DNA of 35,156 nt from Firmicutes bacterium UBA1702 (GTDB lineage: Bacteria > Bacillota > Clostridia > Peptostreptococcales > Anaerovoracaceae): NCBI GenBank assembly GCA_002320005.1, contig DCJK01000045.1, positions 1-35,156 on the forward strand. Reading direction: 5' to 3'. The notes under the pieces are model-generated. The model worked only from the letters and a program-made list of their open reading frames with translations. It made no database searches and was not told where the DNA came from. Below, piece after piece: positions 33,454-35,156 of the stretch. The translations under genes and the position numbers were made by a program. The stretch's first letter is position 1. Each line of letters starts with the position of its first letter.

Positions 33454-34398
33454 TCACCTTTCCTTTACCGTGTGCCGCTGCTGACGTTTCAGTTCCGCCA
33501 GTATATCCGGCGGGATACGGTCAACCAGCCGCTGTAAATTGTCCAGTTCGCTTTTCAGCTTTGCCCGTTCCATCGTATCTTTCATCTTTCCTTTTTCGCT
33601 GGCCTTTGCCCTTGCTTCCAACTTCTCATTCTCCGCCAACAGGTCATTGATTGTGACCTTGTACTTTTTCAACTGCCCGGAGAAGTTCTCCATCTGCGGG
33701 AACCACTTTTTTAGCATGGAGAGGGCTTCCTCTTTTTTCTTTCCGGCGTTCAGCGGGTTAATGCCGTCAAGGGCGGCTTCAATGGCTCTGGCCTGTTTGG
33801 AGAGGGAAACCGCCTGTTTGAAAAGCCGGGTGGGGATATGCTTCCGGCCTGTCTTGCTGGCACTCTCCCCACGCTCCAAGTCGGGATATTTCACCACCAT
33901 ATAGGCGTGAAAATCGTCCTGCCACTTCGTCAGGTTTGCCCGGTTGCCAATAATCTCTTTAGCGCACAGGCGGTTGTCCTTTGTCAGCGGAACAAAGGTC
34001 AAATGCAGGTGGGGCGTTTTCTCGTCCATGTGTACCACCGCCGACACGATATTTTCCCGTCCTACCCGGCCAATGAGGAAGTCCGACGCCCTTTGGAAGA
34101 ACGCCTGTATCTCCTTTGGGGATTTCCCCTTAAAAAACTCCGGGCTGGCGGTTATCAGCGTATCGACAAACCGTGTGCTGTCCTTGCGGGTTCGGCACCC
34201 GGCCTGCTCAATCCGGCTCTGAATGAAGTGGTAATAGCGTCCCTCCGGCTTGACGATATGGAAGTTGTATTTGCTCCGGCTTGTGTCAATGTCGGGATTG
34301 CTGGCATACTGTTCTTTCTGTCTTTCGTGATGGGCTTCCAGCGGCCTTGCCGGGTTGCCCTTGTGCTTCTCAAACCGTAAAATTGCGTGTTTTGCCAT
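33454..34398 (-). CDS. MobV-family (Mob/Pre) relaxase
   Basis: 314 residues. Family motifs: HHER at 23-26, with His23 matching the catalytic His of MobM from pMV158; NPDIDTSRSKYN (34-45); and the metal-binding HMDEKTPHLH (123-132). The C-terminal third (about 225-310) is helical and charged. It would nick the element's oriT, bind the 5' DNA end and lead transfer, using another element's conjugation apparatus. The start ATG follows AAAGGAG, right after a 17-bp inverted repeat in the leader. Confidence 0.93.
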   Translation of the reverse strand: MAKHAILRFEKHKGNPARPLEAHHERQKEQYASNPDIDTSRSKYNFHIVKPEGRYYHFIQSRIEQAGCRTRKDSTRFVDTLITASPEFFKGKSPKEIQAFFQRASDFLIGRVGRENIVSAVVHMDEKTPHLHLTFVPLTKDNRLCAKEIIGNRANLTKWQDDFHAYMVVKYPDLERGESASKTGRKHIPTRLFKQAVSLSKQARAIEAALDGINPLNAGKKKEEALSMLKKWFPQMENFSGQLKKYKVTINDLLAENEKLEARAKASEKGKMKDTMERAKLKSELDNLQRLVDRIPPDILAELKRQQRHTVKER

Positions 34399-34411
34399 TC
34401 TGCTCCTTTCC

Positions 34412-34483
34412 CCATTCCTTTCCTATCCGGGGTTTTCCACAGGGAAAATCCCGCAGAAAATAGCTCGGATAGGATTGGAATGG
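34412..34483. repeat. nested inverted repeats in the mob leader, candidate oriT or regulator
   Basis: CCATTCCTTTCCTATCC (34412-34428) pairs with GGATAGGATTGGAATGG (34467-34483), matching at 15 of 17 positions. Inside it, CGGGGTTTTCC and GGGAAAATCCCG form a second stem. The outer arm ends a few bases from the SD of the relaxase gene. Confidence 0.7.
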
Positions 34484-34529
34484 ATAGAATATAAATCAAT
34501 CTTTTTATCTTTGTATTTCTATATACCGT

Positions 34530-34598
34530 CCGGTTTTCGTACGTCTCAGGAGTGATTTCCGTACTTCATGGGTACGGTTTTCAGTCCTCCGGCGTACC
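34530..34598. repeat. three degenerate 21-22-bp repeats after repA, with a hairpin
   Basis: Three units built on GRTTTTCxGTAC..C are seen near 34530, 34553 and 34576. Within them CCGTAC-N7-GTACGG (34559-34577) is a hairpin. RepA_N genes often carry such repeats in their 3' coding region, and in pSK41-type plasmids the origin lies inside rep. Here the repeats lie mostly behind a stop codon. Confidence 0.55.
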
Positions 34599-34976
34599 AG
34601 AACCGGATTTCTTGAAGTCGGTGTTTGGAACCGCTTCATAGGATTTTGGGAAAATACGGTTGGGTTTTCCACAGCCCTGCTTCTGGATCTCCACCAGTCC
34701 GGCGTATTGCAGTTCCCGCAGGGTATTCACCGCTTTCTGCCGCCCACAATGGAGCAGTGTGACCACTTCACAGATAGGGTAATACAGGAAAATCCGTCCG
34801 CAGTCATCCGCCCACCCATTCTTGCGGGATAACTCTGTCCGGCGCAGGATAAAGGCGTACAGAACCTTTGCCTCGTTAGACAGGGGCTTGAATGTGGGGG
34901 CTTCAAAGAGGAAATTCGGGAGCCAGGTGAAGCTGAACGCCTTTTCCGGCTGATGGATATAGATGGTATTTGTCAT
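34581..34976 (-). CDS. RepA_N-like replication initiator, probably shortened
   Basis: 131 residues with the RepA N-terminal domain: WLPNFLFEAPTFKPLSNEAKVLYAFI, here to be read as key residues FLFE, LSNEAKVLYA and LRRTELSRKN, a winged-helix part ICEVVTLLHCGRQKAVNTL and RELQYAGLVEI. It ends at a TGA after GSGTPED. Full RepA_N proteins are usually clearly longer, with a C-terminal half. Beyond the stop, other frames read RepA-like fragments such as TPETYENRT and EVRKS, so a frameshift is likely. Whether it still drives replication of the excised circle is unknown. Confidence 0.8.
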   Translation of the reverse strand: MTNTIYIHQPEKAFSFTWLPNFLFEAPTFKPLSNEAKVLYAFILRRTELSRKNGWADDCGRIFLYYPICEVVTLLHCGRQKAVNTLRELQYAGLVEIQKQGCGKPNRIFPKSYEAVPNTDFKKSGSGTPED

Positions 34977-34985
34977 AGTTCGTTT

Positions 34986-35100
34986 TGTGGACGGTTAGAA
35001 GCCCGTTTTCCGGGGCGGGCGATACTTTATACCACCTGCCCCGGTTTGGGGCTTGCAAAGCCTGATAAATCAAGGCTTTTTTCGCTCCTAACTGTCCACA
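34986..35100. other. large multi-hairpin structure upstream of repA
   Basis: TGTGGACGGTTAG (34986-34998) and CTAACTGTCCACA (35088-35100) are inverted copies matching at 12 of 13 positions. They enclose three smaller stems: CCCG/CGGG (35002-35019), CCCC/GGGG (35040-35051) and AAAGCCT/AGGCTTT (35058-35079). Its position just before repA suggests a replication control leader or a single-strand origin. Confidence 0.65.
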
Positions 35101-35134
35101 GCAGACCTCCTTTTCCGTTCACTTTCTGTTTTCT

Positions 35135-35156
35135 GCCGCCTGTGAACTCTGGCGGC
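35135..35156. repeat. GCCGCC inverted repeat at the window end
   Basis: GCCGCC-N10-GGCGGC, a strong GC-rich hairpin at the very end of the window. It may belong to a longer structure outside. Confidence 0.6.

Larger units (their letters stand above)
31429..35156 (-). mobile_element. integrative mobilizable element, left part (right end outside window)
   Basis: From the broken HTH codons rightward, the DNA changes to a set of mobility genes: a large serine recombinase at the edge, a small protein, a MobV relaxase and a RepA_N-like gene, all on the minus strand. G+C is visibly higher in coding parts (about 34399-35156 and the mob gene) than in the host genes. No conjugation machinery is present in the window, so it should depend on a helper element. 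The left boundary near 31428/31429 rests on the interrupted host frame. Confidence 0.85.

Noticed and set aside
34155..34499. 114-codon frame overlapping the MobV gene and its leader
   Set aside because: It covers the relaxase coding sequence in another frame and shows no domain; the relaxase motifs are clear.
1..35156. CRISPR array
   Set aside because: No regularly spaced identical repeats were seen. The repeated HTDxCY codons in the adhesin are degenerate coding repeats.

Overview
The window looks like a chromosomal segment of an anaerobic, gut-type Clostridia (Bacillota). The evidence is a valine T-box leader, strong AGGAGG-type ribosome binding sites with occasional TTG and GTG starts, a BceRS-AB peptide-sensing module, a sortase/pilus operon, and a mobilizable element with a large serine recombinase. 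I cannot fix the genus from sequence alone. Most genes lie on the minus strand. Only nhaC and a half-size EamA-type protein are on the plus strand.

Layout. 1-216 holds two minus-strand tRNAs (the first cut by the window edge) and their promoter. 217-2721 holds a TPR protein and a divergent NhaC-type antiporter. 2804-7385 is a bacitracin-type module (response regulator, kinase, ABC ATPase, permease) with a BceR-type operator between kinase and ATPase. 7459-8706 is glyA. 8773-15532 is a likely six-gene operon read leftward from a valine T-box: valS, folC, a GNAT acetyltransferase, the two halves of a ThrE-type exporter, and a tandem OB-fold ssb-like gene. 15631-17864 holds a divergent folD, the small EamA protein and a short-chain dehydrogenase. 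17948-19781 is a TetR regulator with a frameshifted cation/proton antiporter. 19964-21899 is an ABC-2 exporter with an XRE-AbrB fusion regulator.

22045-29817 is the pilus locus. In transcription order it encodes a coiled-coil protein of unknown function, a signal peptidase I, a 1395-residue LPETG tip or adhesin protein, an LPSTG major pilin and a class C sortase. A 13-bp perfect hairpin sits between the pilin and sortase genes. 29818-30517 is an AT-rich regulatory region with a good pilus promoter and a G8/C8 tract.

30518-31428 is the 3' remnant of a membrane-linked XRE-family gene, cut in the codons of its helix-turn-helix by an integrative mobilizable element that runs from about 31429 past the window end. 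The element carries a large serine recombinase, a small protein, a MobV relaxase and a shortened RepA_N-type replication protein. Structured DNA upstream of mob and of repA could serve transfer and replication.

The most unusual points are the element's target site inside an HTH motif, four CCHH motifs at the N-terminus of the pilus adhesin, FolD without its cyclohydrolase Lys and Gln, a palindromic -35 box shared by divergent folD and EamA promoters, a Cys-rich insertion in ValRS, and the homopolymer frameshift in the antiporter.
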